Source: VGCC01 sp964495555 (lineage in GTDB: Bacteria; Actinomycetota; Actinomycetes; S36-B12). Taken from it: a stretch of DNA of 61,970 nt. The first letter of the stretch is position 1, and each line of letters opens with the position of its first letter. The stretch spans positions 1 to 61,970 of the forward strand of contig CAZBWA010000005.1 in assembly GCA_964495555.1 (NCBI GenBank), written 5' to 3'. This document shows, piece after piece, positions 24,200-33,416 of this stretch. Both the position numbers and the translations under genes were made by a program. The notes below the pieces were generated by a model that did no database searches, was not told the DNA's origin, and was given only the letters and a program-made list of their open reading frames with translations.

Positions 24200-25133
24200 G
24201 ACGCCGGCACGTCGGATCGGACGGATGCTCACATTGGTGCCGTGGCTCGCGGCGCGGCCCGGGATCACGCTGGAGGAGACGGCCTCGCATTTCGGTATCA
24301 CGGTCGAAGCGTTGGAAGCCGACCTCTGGCAGGTGATCCTCTGCGGGCTGCCCGGGTACGGGCCGGACCAGCTGGTCGACATCGACTTCTGGGATGACGG
24401 CGAGATCTACGTCCGAGATGCCCAGACGCTCACCGCGCCCATGCGCCTTAGCCTGGAGGAGGGTGCCGCGTTGCTCCTTGGTCTCCATGCCCTGGCCCAG
24501 ACCCCCGGCGTGGAGAACGGGCAGTCCATCCTCAGAGCTGCGGCGAAGGTGGAGGCCGCCCTGTCCATCGAGGCGCTCACCCCTCGGATAAGTCCCCCCG
24601 CGGGTACGTCGCTGGAGACCGTGGCCGTTCTCGAGGAGGCCCTCGCCCACAGCACCGCGGTCGAGATCGAGTACGGCGCGGTCGACCAGACCGTGACGTC
24701 CCGCACCGTATGGCCACACCATGTCGTCTCGATCGACGGCATCGCCTACATGAGTGGCTGGTGTGCGCGCGCCGAATCCGTTCGCACCTTCCGCGTGGAT
24801 CGAATCGTGAGTGCGCGCGCCGCGAGTGAGGGATCCAGTCCTGCCCCGCGCACCGTCACGGAATGGTGGGGGGCGTTGAATCTCCACACGGCACGTGTGC
24901 GTGTCGAGTCGACGTCTCGCTGGATACTCGAGGAGGCGTCCTCAGTGCGAATCCTTCAGGAAGGACCGACGCACATCGAGGCCACGGTGGGATTCGCCAA
25001 CCCCAGTTGGGTCGGATCCTGGGTCGTGCGCCACCCCGGTTCGGTGGAGGTCGTGGAACCCGTGTGGGTGCGCGAGTTCGTCGCGGCGCACGTCGAGCGC
25101 CTGCTCGGCGCCCCGATCTTGATCCACAGGTAG
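24192..25133 (+). CDS. pafC: WYL-domain regulator PafC
   Basis: A 313-residue partner of PafB. It begins VTETPARRIGRMLTLVPWLAARPGITLEETASHFGIT, a helix-turn-helix start. The WYL-like core includes VEIEYGAVDQTVTSRTVWPHHVVSIDGIAYMSGWCARAESVRTFRVDRI, in which the canonical Trp-Tyr-Leu is altered to Ala-Tyr-Met, as is common in PafC. The GTG at 24192 overlaps the pafB end by 8 bases; an ATG 33 bases downstream is an alternative. The TAG stop forms the first half of a -10 element for tatA. Confidence 0.9.
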   Translation: MTETPARRIGRMLTLVPWLAARPGITLEETASHFGITVEALEADLWQVILCGLPGYGPDQLVDIDFWDDGEIYVRDAQTLTAPMRLSLEEGAALLLGLHALAQTPGVENGQSILRAAAKVEAALSIEALTPRISPPAGTSLETVAVLEEALAHSTAVEIEYGAVDQTVTSRTVWPHHVVSIDGIAYMSGWCARAESVRTFRVDRIVSARAASEGSSPAPRTVTEWWGALNLHTARVRVESTSRWILEEASSVRILQEGPTHIEATVGFANPSWVGSWVVRHPGSVEVVEPVWVREFVAAHVERLLGAPILIHR

Positions 25134-25136
25134 ACT
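25131..25136 (+). promoter_or_regulatory. tatA: -10 element built on the pafC stop codon (tatA)
   Basis: TAGACT overlaps the pafC stop. Transcription starting 6-7 nt downstream leaves a leader of about 23 nt carrying an AGGAG ribosome site 5 nt before the tatA ATG. Confidence 0.5.
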
Positions 25137-25165
25137 GATCGGACGTCCCAGGATCAGGAGATTCG

Positions 25166-25402
25166 ATGCCCAACCTCAGGTGGCAAGAGCTGCTCATCAT
25201 CGTTCTCATCGTGGTCCTGCTCTTCGGAGCCAAGCGGCTCCCGGACGCCGCGCGCGGCATCGGGCGGTCCTTGAGGATCTTCAAGGCCGAGACCAAGGGC
25301 TTGGCCGAGGAGGGGTCGACGTCTGCGCTCGAGTCCTCGCAGGACAAGGACCAGGCCCCCGCGGAGGAGCGCCGCGACCCCCAGGGCCGCGCCGAGTCCT
25401 GA
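25166..25402 (+). CDS. tatA: Sec-independent translocase TatA
   Basis: A 78-residue pore-forming subunit of the twin-arginine translocase, which exports folded proteins. The architecture is standard: a short N-terminal membrane helix (LLIIVLIVVLLFGAKRLP), a hinge with FGAKRLPD, an amphipathic helix (AARGIGRSLRIFKAETKGL) and a charged flexible tail. AGGAG precedes the ATG by 5 nt. The tatC reading frame begins 3 nt after the stop. No tatB is present, as in many actinobacterial tatAC operons, where tatB is elsewhere. Confidence 0.96.
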   Translation: MPNLRWQELLIIVLIVVLLFGAKRLPDAARGIGRSLRIFKAETKGLAEEGSTSALESSQDKDQAPAEERRDPQGRAES

Positions 25403-25405
25403 CCC

Positions 25406-26242
25406 TTGGCACTCGAGGAACGCAGCCGCTCGGCGGCGATGCCGCTGACGGAGCACCTGGCGGAGTTGCGCTCCCGGCTCCTGAAATCCGGCGTGGCCAT
25501 CGTCGCCGGAATGGTCGTCGGGTGGATCTACTACCCGGATCTGTTCGCCCTGCTGAGCGCGCCCTTCAACGCCGTCGTCGAGCAGGCTCGAGCGGAGGGT
25601 CGCGACGTAACCCTCGCCCTCACCGGGGTCGCGGATCCCTTCGTCCTCCAACTGCAGGTGTCGGCCGTGGCGGGAGTGCTGCTCAGTGCGCCCATCTGGC
25701 TATACCAACTGTGGAGATTCGTCACGCCGGGTCTCCATAGGAACGAGCGGCGGTGGGCGATCGCGTTTGTCGCCGTCGCCACACCCTTGTTCGCAATGGG
25801 GGTACTGCTTGCCTACTGGGTCCTACCGATCGGCCTGGAGATCCTCTTCGGATTCACACCGGAGAATGTGGAGAACATCGTCTCCGTTGATCGGTACCTC
25901 TCGTTCTTCCTCCGAACGATCCTCGTCTTCGGCGTGGGTTTCCTCACGCCGCTCCTCATCGTGTTGCTGAACTTCGCGGGCGTGTTATCCGGTAAACGAC
26001 TCCTGTCGTGGTGGCGCTGGATCATCTTCACGGTCTTCGTTTTCGCTGCCGTCGCAACACCGACCGGCGATCCGATCAATTTGGCGCTGCTCGCAGGCCC
26101 GATCCTCATTCTGGTGATCATCGCCGTCTGCATCGCACTCCTGAACGATCGTCGTCGAGCGCGCCGGCGCGGAGCGGAGCCGGACTTCTCCGGCCTCTCG
26201 GATGACGAGGCATCCCCCCTCGACCCCTCCGACCCGACGTGA
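25406..26242 (+). CDS. tatC: Sec-independent translocase TatC
   Basis: The 278-residue receptor subunit of the Tat system, with six predicted membrane helices. Signatures are MPLTEHLAELRSRLLKSG near the start, the conserved acidic first periplasmic loop region, PIWLYQLWRFVTPGLHRNERRW, and the last helices with RLLSWWRWIIF and TPTGDP. I place the start at a TTG 3 nt after tatA; an ATG at 25439 just before PLTEHL is equally possible, and neither has a clear ribosome site. The last bases overlap the next gene's GTG (GTGA). Confidence 0.94.
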   Translation: MALEERSRSAAMPLTEHLAELRSRLLKSGVAIVAGMVVGWIYYPDLFALLSAPFNAVVEQARAEGRDVTLALTGVADPFVLQLQVSAVAGVLLSAPIWLYQLWRFVTPGLHRNERRWAIAFVAVATPLFAMGVLLAYWVLPIGLEILFGFTPENVENIVSVDRYLSFFLRTILVFGVGFLTPLLIVLLNFAGVLSGKRLLSWWRWIIFTVFVFAAVATPTGDPINLALLAGPILILVIIAVCIALLNDRRRARRRGAEPDFSGLSDDEASPLDPSDPT

Positions 26243-27135
26243 TCCGACGCGTGGACTTCGTCCTCAACCCGCGTGCGGGTAGGGGACGCGCTGCGGCGCG
26301 GGCAGCCGAGGCCGCACGGGTACTGACCGACGCCGGCGTGAGTTGCGTGATTCACGTGCCCCCGTCAGCGGAGGCGGCAGCGGAGGTGGCACGTCTGTCC
26401 GCGCGCCCCGAGGCGTGTGTCGTGGCGTGCGGCGGAGACGGCACCGTGCACTGGGTGGCACAGGGGGTTGTCCAAGGACCGGCAGCCTTCGACATCCTCC
26501 CCGCGGGCACGGGCAACGACATCCACAGTGCGATCCACGGAAGCGAGCCCGACCCTGCCGCCGCGCTCGTCCGGCGAATCCTGGGTGGCGCAGTGCGGAC
26601 CATCGATGTCGGGGAGGCCAGAGTCGGGACGACACGCCGCTACTTCCTGGGAGTGTGCACCACCGGCTTCGACTCCGTCGTGAATGTGCGTGCGAACGGG
26701 ATGACTCGCGGCCCCAGTGCGGCTCGTTACGTCGCGGCGCTGGCGCGCGAGCTTCCAAGTCTGCGACCCCGCACCTGGGTCATCGAGCACGGCGGTCGAC
26801 GCTGGACGGAAACGGGCGTCATCCTCGCCGTAGCGAACGGCGGCATCTATGGGGGAGGGATGCGCATCAGCCCGAGGTTCGACATGAGCGATGGCCTTCT
26901 CGACATCACCCTTGTCCGTCCCGTCGGGCGTGTTCGTCTGATGGCCTTATTCCCGTCGGTGTACACGGGCCGTCACATCCACCGCCCCGAGGTCTCTACC
27001 TGGAGCACCCCCGGGATAGCCCTCGACGGGGATCCGGGGCCGGTCATGTGCGACGGAGAGTTCCTCGGCATGCTGCCCGTCGCTGCTCGGGTGCTGCCCG
27101 GCGCGCTCCGGGTGATGGCAGGCGCTGTCGCATAG
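26239..27135 (+). CDS. Diacylglycerol/sphingosine kinase-like lipid kinase
   Basis: A 298-residue protein of the DAGK catalytic (DgkB/YegS-like) family that phosphorylates a lipid alcohol with ATP. The nucleotide-binding motif is VVACGGDGTVHWVAQGV, followed by ILPAGTGNDIHSAI. The C-terminal beta-sandwich region includes VILAVANGGIYGGGMRISP and DGLLDITLVRP. The exact lipid substrate is not evident. The start overlaps tatC by 4 bases. Its TAG stop is also the first half of the helY -10 element. Confidence 0.9.
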   Translation: MIRRVDFVLNPRAGRGRAAARAAEAARVLTDAGVSCVIHVPPSAEAAAEVARLSARPEACVVACGGDGTVHWVAQGVVQGPAAFDILPAGTGNDIHSAIHGSEPDPAAALVRRILGGAVRTIDVGEARVGTTRRYFLGVCTTGFDSVVNVRANGMTRGPSAARYVAALARELPSLRPRTWVIEHGGRRWTETGVILAVANGGIYGGGMRISPRFDMSDGLLDITLVRPVGRVRLMALFPSVYTGRHIHRPEVSTWSTPGIALDGDPGPVMCDGEFLGMLPVAARVLPGALRVMAGAVA

Positions 27136-27138
27136 GGT
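27133..27138 (+). promoter_or_regulatory. helY: -10 element built on the upstream stop codon (leaderless helY)
   Basis: TAGGGT, whose TAG is the stop of the lipid-kinase gene, then 6 nt, then the GTG at 27145. Confidence 0.65.
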
Positions 27139-27144
27139 CGCGTC

Positions 27145-29817
27145 GTGGCCTCACCCGCGGAGCGATACGCGGCTGCGCGACGACGTGCACAGTCTCCACG
27201 GCTCACTGCCTTCGAGACACAGCTTCCTTTCGTCCTCGATCCCTTCCAACGTGAGGCGTGCGAGGCGCTCGATGCCGGCAGTTCGGTCCTGGTCGCAGCC
27301 CCCACCGGTGCCGGGAAGACCATCGTTGGTGAGTTCGCCGTCCATCTCGGGCTCTCGGAGGGACGTAAGTGCTTCTACACGACTCCGATCAAGGCGTTGT
27401 CCAATCAGAAGTACCAAGAACTCGTCGCCCGATACGGCTCCGATCGAGTGGGGCTACTGACCGGCGACAACTCGATCAACGGTGAAGCCGATGTGGTCGT
27501 CATGACCACCGAGGTCCTGAGGAACATGCTGTACGCCGAGTCGACGACACTCGCCGACCTGGGATACGTGGTGATGGACGAGGTGCACTACCTCGCGGAT
27601 CGATTCCGCGGCGCAGTGTGGGAGGAAGTCATCATCCACTTGCCGGCCTCGGTCGTTATCGCGGCTCTCAGCGCGACCGTGAGCAACGCAGAGGAGTTCG
27701 GTGCGTGGCTCGAGGCTGTCCGAGGCAGAACCACCATCATCGTGGATGAATTCCGCCCGGTGCCGCTCTGGCAGCACGTCATGGTGGGCGACCGTATCCT
27801 CGATTTGTTCACGGAAGACGGCGACGTCAATCCCGAGCTTGTGCGACTCCGACGAGAGTCGCAGCCGACCCGATCCCGACATGCGCGTTCTCGAGGGGGG
27901 CCCCGCACGCCGTGGAGGAGTGAGATTGTCGAAGAGTTGCAGGATCGCGGCCTCGTCCCCGCGATCTACTTCCTGTTCAGTCGGGCCGGGTGCGATGAGG
28001 CCGTCGACCAGTGCCTTCGGGCCGGGATCCGGCTGACCACCCCGGACGAGCGCGCCCTGATCCACCGCATCGTCACCGAGGAGACGCTGGCGATTCCCGA
28101 TGATGACCTAGCCGCGCTCGGGTACAGCGAATGGGCCGAGGGGCTCGAGCGTGGCCTCGCGGCCCACCATGCCGGTCAACTCCCCATCTTCAAGGAGATC
28201 ACCGAGCAGCTCTTCCAACGCGGTCTTGTCAAGGTGGTCTTCGCTACGGAGACCCTGGCTCTAGGCATCAACATGCCAGCGCGCACCGTCGTCCTCGAGA
28301 GACTCGTGAAGTGGAACGGGGAGACGCACGTGGACATCACCCCGGGTGAATACACGCAATTGACCGGACGCGCCGGTCGCCGGGGTATCGATGTGGAGGG
28401 ACATGCCGTCGTGGTCTGGCAACGTGACCTCGACCCCGAGAACGTCGCCGGATTGGCCTCGACCCGTACGTATCCACTGCGATCGTCGTTCCAGCCTTCC
28501 TACAACATGGCGGTCAACCTCGTCACGCGCATGGGGCGCGCTCGAGCCCGAGAAGTACTCGAAACCTCTTTCGCCCAGTTCCAAGCCGATCAAGCCGTCG
28601 TAGGTTTGGCCGCGGAGATCCGGCGACTCGAGGCCGCCCAAGACGGTTATCGCGATGGGATGACGTGTCACCTCGGGGACTTCCTGGAATATGCGGAATT
28701 GCGGGAGCGCGTGACGCGCGCCGAGAAGGATGGGAGTCGTCGTCGAGCGCTGGAACGACGAAATGCGGTCGAGGACTCGCTCCGGGCCCTGCGCGTGGGG
28801 GACGTGATCCACATCTCTAGCGGCAAGCGCGCCGGACCGGCCGTGGTGGTCGGGACATCGACACGCCCCGGTGATCTGCGTCCACTGGTCGTCACTGGCG
28901 ATCGTCAGGTGCGCAAGCTGAGCGTTGCGGACACCGGGCACGCGATCGAGGTCATCGGACGGATCAAGGTGCCCCGGGGATTCTCATCCCGCGATACCGG
29001 CATGCGCCGTGATCTCGCTGCGCGGGCTGTCGAGGTGTCCCACAGCCATCGGAGTGCCGGATCCACGAACGCTTCCGTCCAGGACCCTCAGATCGAGTCC
29101 CTCCGCGCCGCGCTGCGTCATCATCCCTGCCATGGGTGCACCGACCGGGAATCACATGCGCGGTGGGGTGAGCGCTACATGGCGGCGCAACGCTCGATCG
29201 ATGGACTCTCAGCGCGAATATCACGGCGCACCAAGTCCGTCGGGCGTCGATTCGACCGGATCTGCAATGTCCTGGTGAGCCTCGGATACCTCAGTGGTGA
29301 GGGCGACCACGTCCGGACGACACCGGCGGGGGAGATGCTCGGGGGCATCTACACCGAGTGCGATCTCCTTGTCGCAGAGGCCATTCGACGAAGGGCCCTC
29401 GACGGCCTCGAGCCCGCGGAGTTGGCCAGCGTCGTGTCCTGTCTACTGTTCGAAGCACGCCGCACCGGAGACGAGGAACCATCGGTACCCCGCGGTGCCG
29501 TCGAGGGGGCTCTCGAACATCTGGACCGGATCCACCAGGAGTTGCGGGCAGTGGAGGAGGAACACTCCCTTCCCTCGGGTCGTGGCCTTGACCGGGGACT
29601 GGCCTGGGCTGTGTATCGCTGGGCTCGTGGGGCCACTCTGCTGTCCATCCTCACCCGCAACGAGATCACGGCCGGGGACTTCGTGCGATGGACCCGGCAG
29701 GTCATCGATCTGCTCGGCCAGCTCTCCACGACGACGAGCGAGCCTCTGGCCTCCCGGGCACGCGAGGCCGCACGGCTCATCGACCGCGGAGTGGTGGCCT
29801 ATGCAAGTTCTGTGTGA
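27145..29817 (+). CDS. helY: Ski2/Mtr4-like DEAD/DEAH-box RNA helicase HelY
   Basis: An 890-residue superfamily 2 helicase. Motif Q/I covers FQREACEALDAGSSVLVAAPTGAGKT (Walker A near 52-59). Motif II is MDEVHYL near 145, motif III is ALSATVSN, and the C-terminal RecA domain has TETLALGINMPARTVV and QLTGRAGRRGIDVEG. The C-terminal DSHCT-like domain is helical. It probably unwinds structured RNA, possibly with the degradosome; that role is inferred from the Ski2/Mtr4 family. The GTG start follows TAGGGT by 6 nt. The 3' end overlaps the convergent exonuclease gene by 19 bases. Confidence 0.94.
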   Translation: MASPAERYAAARRRAQSPRLTAFETQLPFVLDPFQREACEALDAGSSVLVAAPTGAGKTIVGEFAVHLGLSEGRKCFYTTPIKALSNQKYQELVARYGSDRVGLLTGDNSINGEADVVVMTTEVLRNMLYAESTTLADLGYVVMDEVHYLADRFRGAVWEEVIIHLPASVVIAALSATVSNAEEFGAWLEAVRGRTTIIVDEFRPVPLWQHVMVGDRILDLFTEDGDVNPELVRLRRESQPTRSRHARSRGGPRTPWRSEIVEELQDRGLVPAIYFLFSRAGCDEAVDQCLRAGIRLTTPDERALIHRIVTEETLAIPDDDLAALGYSEWAEGLERGLAAHHAGQLPIFKEITEQLFQRGLVKVVFATETLALGINMPARTVVLERLVKWNGETHVDITPGEYTQLTGRAGRRGIDVEGHAVVVWQRDLDPENVAGLASTRTYPLRSSFQPSYNMAVNLVTRMGRARAREVLETSFAQFQADQAVVGLAAEIRRLEAAQDGYRDGMTCHLGDFLEYAELRERVTRAEKDGSRRRALERRNAVEDSLRALRVGDVIHISSGKRAGPAVVVGTSTRPGDLRPLVVTGDRQVRKLSVADTGHAIEVIGRIKVPRGFSSRDTGMRRDLAARAVEVSHSHRSAGSTNASVQDPQIESLRAALRHHPCHGCTDRESHARWGERYMAAQRSIDGLSARISRRTKSVGRRFDRICNVLVSLGYLSGEGDHVRTTPAGEMLGGIYTECDLLVAEAIRRRALDGLEPAELASVVSCLLFEARRTGDEEPSVPRGAVEGALEHLDRIHQELRAVEEEHSLPSGRGLDRGLAWAVYRWARGATLLSILTRNEITAGDFVRWTRQVIDLLGQLSTTTSEPLASRAREAARLIDRGVVAYASSV

Positions 29818-30725
29818 GCTGCGCTGATGGCGTCATCGACGAACCGAGTGACACCCCACTCGCGAGCGATCTCACCGAGACGCTCCGGATCGGCGACCCG
29901 GAGCGGAAGGCGATCCACCTCGTCCGGCAGAGCTACGTCCGTACGAAGCGTCACCACCGATCGTGCCGCGGTCAGATAGTCGACGCTTGCCAAGAGTGCG
30001 TTCGCGAGACGGGGCGTGAGGGGCCGCACGGGATCCTCCGCCGCTCTCGCTAGCAGTGCCTCCAGTGATCCGAAGGCGTCGATGAGTGCGGCGGCGGTCT
30101 TCTCGCCGATGCCACGCACGCCCGGCAGACCGTCCGAGGGATCACCGCGGAGGATGGCGAAGTCCACGTACGACCCGGGGTCCACCCCATAACGCGTGCG
30201 CACGGATTCCGGATCCAGCAGCGGCCACTTGTCCATCCCGCCGGATGTCATCTGCAGAAGTGAGGCCTCGTCCGAGACGACCTGCACGAGGTCCCGGTCA
30301 CTGGACACGATGATCACCGCATCGTTCCGGTGCACCATCGTGCCGATGACGTCGTCGGCCTCCGCCCCCTCGGCACCGAGAACGGGGATACCCCACGCAG
30401 TCAGCAGCTCCGCTATGGCACCGATCTGGGGCCCGAGCGTGTCCGGCACCTCCTCGAGTGCCGCGATCTCGTCGTCTGTCGCGACCCGATGGGTCTTGTA
30501 ACTCGGGAGCAGGTCCACCCGCCATTGCGGTCGCCAGTCGACATCCCACGCGGCGACGAGTCCACGCGGCTCGAACCTCGTCAGCAGGCGCGTGATGGTC
30601 TGCAGGAATCCCCGCACGGCGTTGTGGGGGTGCCCATCGGGCGCGGTCATGGACTCGGGGAGGGCGTAATAGGCCCTGTAATAGAGGGTGGCGGCATCGA
30701 CGATTACGAGCGGCCCGGCAGGCAT
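29799..30725 (-). CDS. 5'-3' exonuclease (PIN/H3TH, PolI-like)
   Basis: A 308-residue stand-alone flap/5' nuclease resembling the N-terminal domain of DNA polymerase I. The N-terminus LVIVDAATLYYRAYYALPESMTAPDG carries the first metal-binding Asp. Later acidic clusters occur in EGAEADDVIGTM and VSSDRDLVQVV. The H3TH DNA-binding element is LPGVRGIGEKTAAALIDAFG. It would remove RNA primers or process flaps in DNA repair. The ATG at 30725 is chosen because more upstream in-frame codons run into the divergent peptidase promoter. Its promoter is not obvious. Confidence 0.92.
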   Translation of the reverse strand: MPAGPLVIVDAATLYYRAYYALPESMTAPDGHPHNAVRGFLQTITRLLTRFEPRGLVAAWDVDWRPQWRVDLLPSYKTHRVATDDEIAALEEVPDTLGPQIGAIAELLTAWGIPVLGAEGAEADDVIGTMVHRNDAVIIVSSDRDLVQVVSDEASLLQMTSGGMDKWPLLDPESVRTRYGVDPGSYVDFAILRGDPSDGLPGVRGIGEKTAAALIDAFGSLEALLARAAEDPVRPLTPRLANALLASVDYLTAARSVVTLRTDVALPDEVDRLPLRVADPERLGEIAREWGVTRFVDDAISAAHTELA

Positions 30726-30756
30726 GGTCGAGTGTCGCACGGCGGTCACGGGCTCG

Positions 30757-30762
30757 TACCCT
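30757..30762 (+). promoter_or_regulatory. -10 element, leaderless (M24 peptidase operon)
   Basis: TACCCT, then 6 nt, then the ATG at 30769. It leads the five-gene operon to fxsA. Confidence 0.65.
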
Positions 30763-30768
30763 GACCGT

Positions 30769-31854
30769 ATGCACCTGGATCGGGCCGCCAGACTCCTGCG
30801 GGACAACGGCGTCGACGTCGCCCTGGTGAGTCCGGGCCCCGATCTGCGCTACCTCATCGGGTACGACGCGGTACCCCTCGAGAGACTGACGCTCCTAGTC
30901 CTCCGCGCCGCGGGCGACGCCGCCCTGATCGTCCCGGCCCTGGAGCGTGCCGAGGCGCAACGCACCCCCTTCGCCCTCGGCGGGGGAGTGGTCGCCTCCT
31001 GGGTCGAGACCGAGGATCCCTGGACCCTGGTGCGAGCCGCGGCGGGCAGCCCCACGCGGATCGCCGTAGACCCCCACATGTGGGCCTCCCGTCTCCTGCG
31101 GGCCCAGGAGGTCTTCCCCGAGGCCGTCATCGAGGCACCACCGTTGGTCTCGGTCTTGCGCACCGTGAAGGAGGCGGGGGAGGTGGACGCACTGCGAGAG
31201 GCCGGGGAAGCGATCGACCGTGTCCATCGACGGATCCCGTCGCTGCTCCGTCCAGGCCGTACGGAGCGGGAGGTCGCGTCAGATATCTCGGAGGCGATCC
31301 TGGACGAGGGGCACGTACGTGTGGACTTCGTGATCGTCGCATCCGGACCGAACGGTGCGAGTCCACATCACTCGGTGTCCGATCGCGTGATCGACGTCGG
31401 CGAACCGGTCGTGATCGACATCGGCGGCACAATGCCGAGTGGCTACTGCAGCGACTGCACCCGCGTCTATGTCATCGGTGACCCCCCGTCCGACTATGTG
31501 GAGCATTACCAAGCGCTCCTTGCCGCACAGGAAGAGGCCGTCACCGCCGTGCGTCCCGGTGTTCCATGCTCAGGCATCGACGCCGTCGCACGATCCGCGC
31601 TGGAGCGGGCAGGGCTCGGTGACGTGTTCATCCACCGCACAGGCCATGGAATCGGACTGGAGACGCACGAAGATCCCTACATCGTGGCCGGCAACGACGT
31701 TGCTCTCGTCCCCGGCATGGCGTTCAGCATCGAACCCGGTTTCTACATCCCCGGCGCATTCGGTGCGCGAATCGAGGACATCGTCGTGTGCGGTGACACC
31801 GGGCCGATTCGATTGAACAACGTCGACCGGGCTCTGTGCATCGTCTCCCCATGA
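30769..31854 (+). CDS. M24-family Xaa-Pro dipeptidase/aminopeptidase
   Basis: A 361-residue creatinase-like N-domain plus pita-bread peptidase. All five dinuclear metal ligands are recognisable: two Asp (VIDIGGTMPSGYCSDCTR), His (HRTGHGIGLETHEDPYI) and two Glu (FSIEPGFY and ARIEDIVV). It cleaves peptide bonds with proline on the carboxyl side. M. tuberculosis pepE (Rv2089c) has the same neighbourhood. The start is set by a leaderless promoter. The stop overlaps the amidohydrolase ATG (ATGA), opening a five-gene overlapping operon to fxsA. Confidence 0.93.
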   Translation: MHLDRAARLLRDNGVDVALVSPGPDLRYLIGYDAVPLERLTLLVLRAAGDAALIVPALERAEAQRTPFALGGGVVASWVETEDPWTLVRAAAGSPTRIAVDPHMWASRLLRAQEVFPEAVIEAPPLVSVLRTVKEAGEVDALREAGEAIDRVHRRIPSLLRPGRTEREVASDISEAILDEGHVRVDFVIVASGPNGASPHHSVSDRVIDVGEPVVIDIGGTMPSGYCSDCTRVYVIGDPPSDYVEHYQALLAAQEEAVTAVRPGVPCSGIDAVARSALERAGLGDVFIHRTGHGIGLETHEDPYIVAGNDVALVPGMAFSIEPGFYIPGAFGARIEDIVVCGDTGPIRLNNVDRALCIVSP

Positions 31855-33416
31855 GCGAGCAACCCTCCACGACCCTCATCGTCGATGCACGGGTCTACGC
31901 GCCTGGATATCCCCGGGCAACCTCCGTGGCTCTCGGTCCTCACGGGATTTCCTGGATGGGGTCGTCCGCCGAACTCCCCGAAGTGGACCCATCGACCACC
32001 CGCATCGTCCACGCGGAGGGCCGACTCTTGATGCCGGGATTCGTCGATGCGCACGTGCATGCCACTAATACGGGTCTCTCACTGATCTCCCTGGATGTGA
32101 CGGACGTCTGTTCTGCGCTCGAACTCCTGGAACGGATCGACGGGTACGGGGCGCGCCACCCTGGCTCCATGATCATCGGTCACGGCTGGGACGAAACACG
32201 GTGGTCGCATTCCGATGTCCCGAGCCTCGATGCGATCGATCGAGCAGCCCGGGGCGTTCCCGTGTACCTGTCCCGCATCGATGTGCACTCGGCCCTCGTC
32301 TCCCGCGCACTGACCAAAGCCCTGCCCGCACTCGAGGGGATTCCGGGTTTCTCACCGGATTCGCCCGTCGTGTCCCGACAGGCTCACGGCGTGGCGCGCA
32401 CGCACGCACTCGCCTCCATCGACGCAGGGACGCGCACACGAGCGCAGCGTGCATTCCGCGCGCATGCGGCCGCACGTGGGGTCGTAGCGGTGCACGAGAT
32501 GGCGGGTCCGGCGATCAGCGGCGAAGAGGACACCCGGGCGCTCGTCAGCCTCGCCAGTGCCGAGCCTGGCCCGGACGTATTCGTGTACTGGGGCGAACTC
32601 GCCTCCCGGGGCGGCATCGAACGGGCTCGTGCGCTGGGAGCGATCGGTGTCGGCGGCGATCTTTTCCTTGACGGCGCTCTGGGATCGCGCACCGCAGCAC
32701 TCCATGCCGGGTATACCGATGATCCTTCCAACACGGGTGCCCTCTACGTCTCCTTCGAGGAAACCGTGGATCACGTGGTGCAGTGCACCCGAGCCGGGAT
32801 GCAGGCAGGTTTCCACGTCATCGGGGACCGGGCGTGCGACACCGTCACCGACGCACTCCTCACCGCATCACGGGAGCTCCCCGACGGCACGATGCAGGCC
32901 CTTCGCCATCGGCTCGAACATGCGGAGATGTTGAGCAACGCGGCGCTGGACGCCCTGCCCGGATTGGGTGTGATCGCCAGCATGCAGCCCCTCTTCGACG
33001 AGTTGTGGGCGGGCCCCGGCGGCATGTACGAACAGCGCCTAGGGCAGGCACGTGCCCACGCCATGAACCGCTGGGGGAGCGTCCTCCGGCGAGGCGCCAC
33101 GGTCGCCATCAGCTCGGACTGCCCGGTGACGGAACTCTCACCCTGGGCGCAGATCCGGGCGGCCATGTCCCACCACGACCCCTCGGAGCGTCTGAGTCGC
33201 GATGCCGCCGTTGCCGCCCACTCCCGTGCGGGATGGGAGGCGGTGGGGGAGGGGAGGTCCGGGGAGATCCGCCCGGGCTTCCGCGGGGACGTGGCCCTGT
33301 GGGATGCCGACCTCGACGGGGCGCTCCCAGTCTTGGACGCGTCCGCGTCGCTCCCCACCTGTGTCGCGACGTGGGTGCGAGGGGTGTGGGTCCACGGAAC
33401 GGACCTGGCGGCATGA
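31851..33416 (+). CDS. YtcJ-like amidohydrolase
   Basis: A 521-residue metal-dependent amidohydrolase of the amidohydrolase_3 group. The beta-strand-1 metal site is GFVDAHVHATN. GHGWDETRW follows the family's conserved pattern, and later HVIGDRACDTVTDA, RHRLEHAEML and ISSDCPV match the remaining ligands. Substrates of YtcJ-like proteins are mostly unknown and may be N-substituted amides or formamides. It overlaps the M24 peptidase upstream and lnt downstream (ATGA at both ends), which implies co-translation rather than a proven pathway link. Confidence 0.9.
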   Translation: MSEQPSTTLIVDARVYAPGYPRATSVALGPHGISWMGSSAELPEVDPSTTRIVHAEGRLLMPGFVDAHVHATNTGLSLISLDVTDVCSALELLERIDGYGARHPGSMIIGHGWDETRWSHSDVPSLDAIDRAARGVPVYLSRIDVHSALVSRALTKALPALEGIPGFSPDSPVVSRQAHGVARTHALASIDAGTRTRAQRAFRAHAAARGVVAVHEMAGPAISGEEDTRALVSLASAEPGPDVFVYWGELASRGGIERARALGAIGVGGDLFLDGALGSRTAALHAGYTDDPSNTGALYVSFEETVDHVVQCTRAGMQAGFHVIGDRACDTVTDALLTASRELPDGTMQALRHRLEHAEMLSNAALDALPGLGVIASMQPLFDELWAGPGGMYEQRLGQARAHAMNRWGSVLRRGATVAISSDCPVTELSPWAQIRAAMSHHDPSERLSRDAAVAAHSRAGWEAVGEGRSGEIRPGFRGDVALWDADLDGALPVLDASASLPTCVATWVRGVWVHGTDLAA

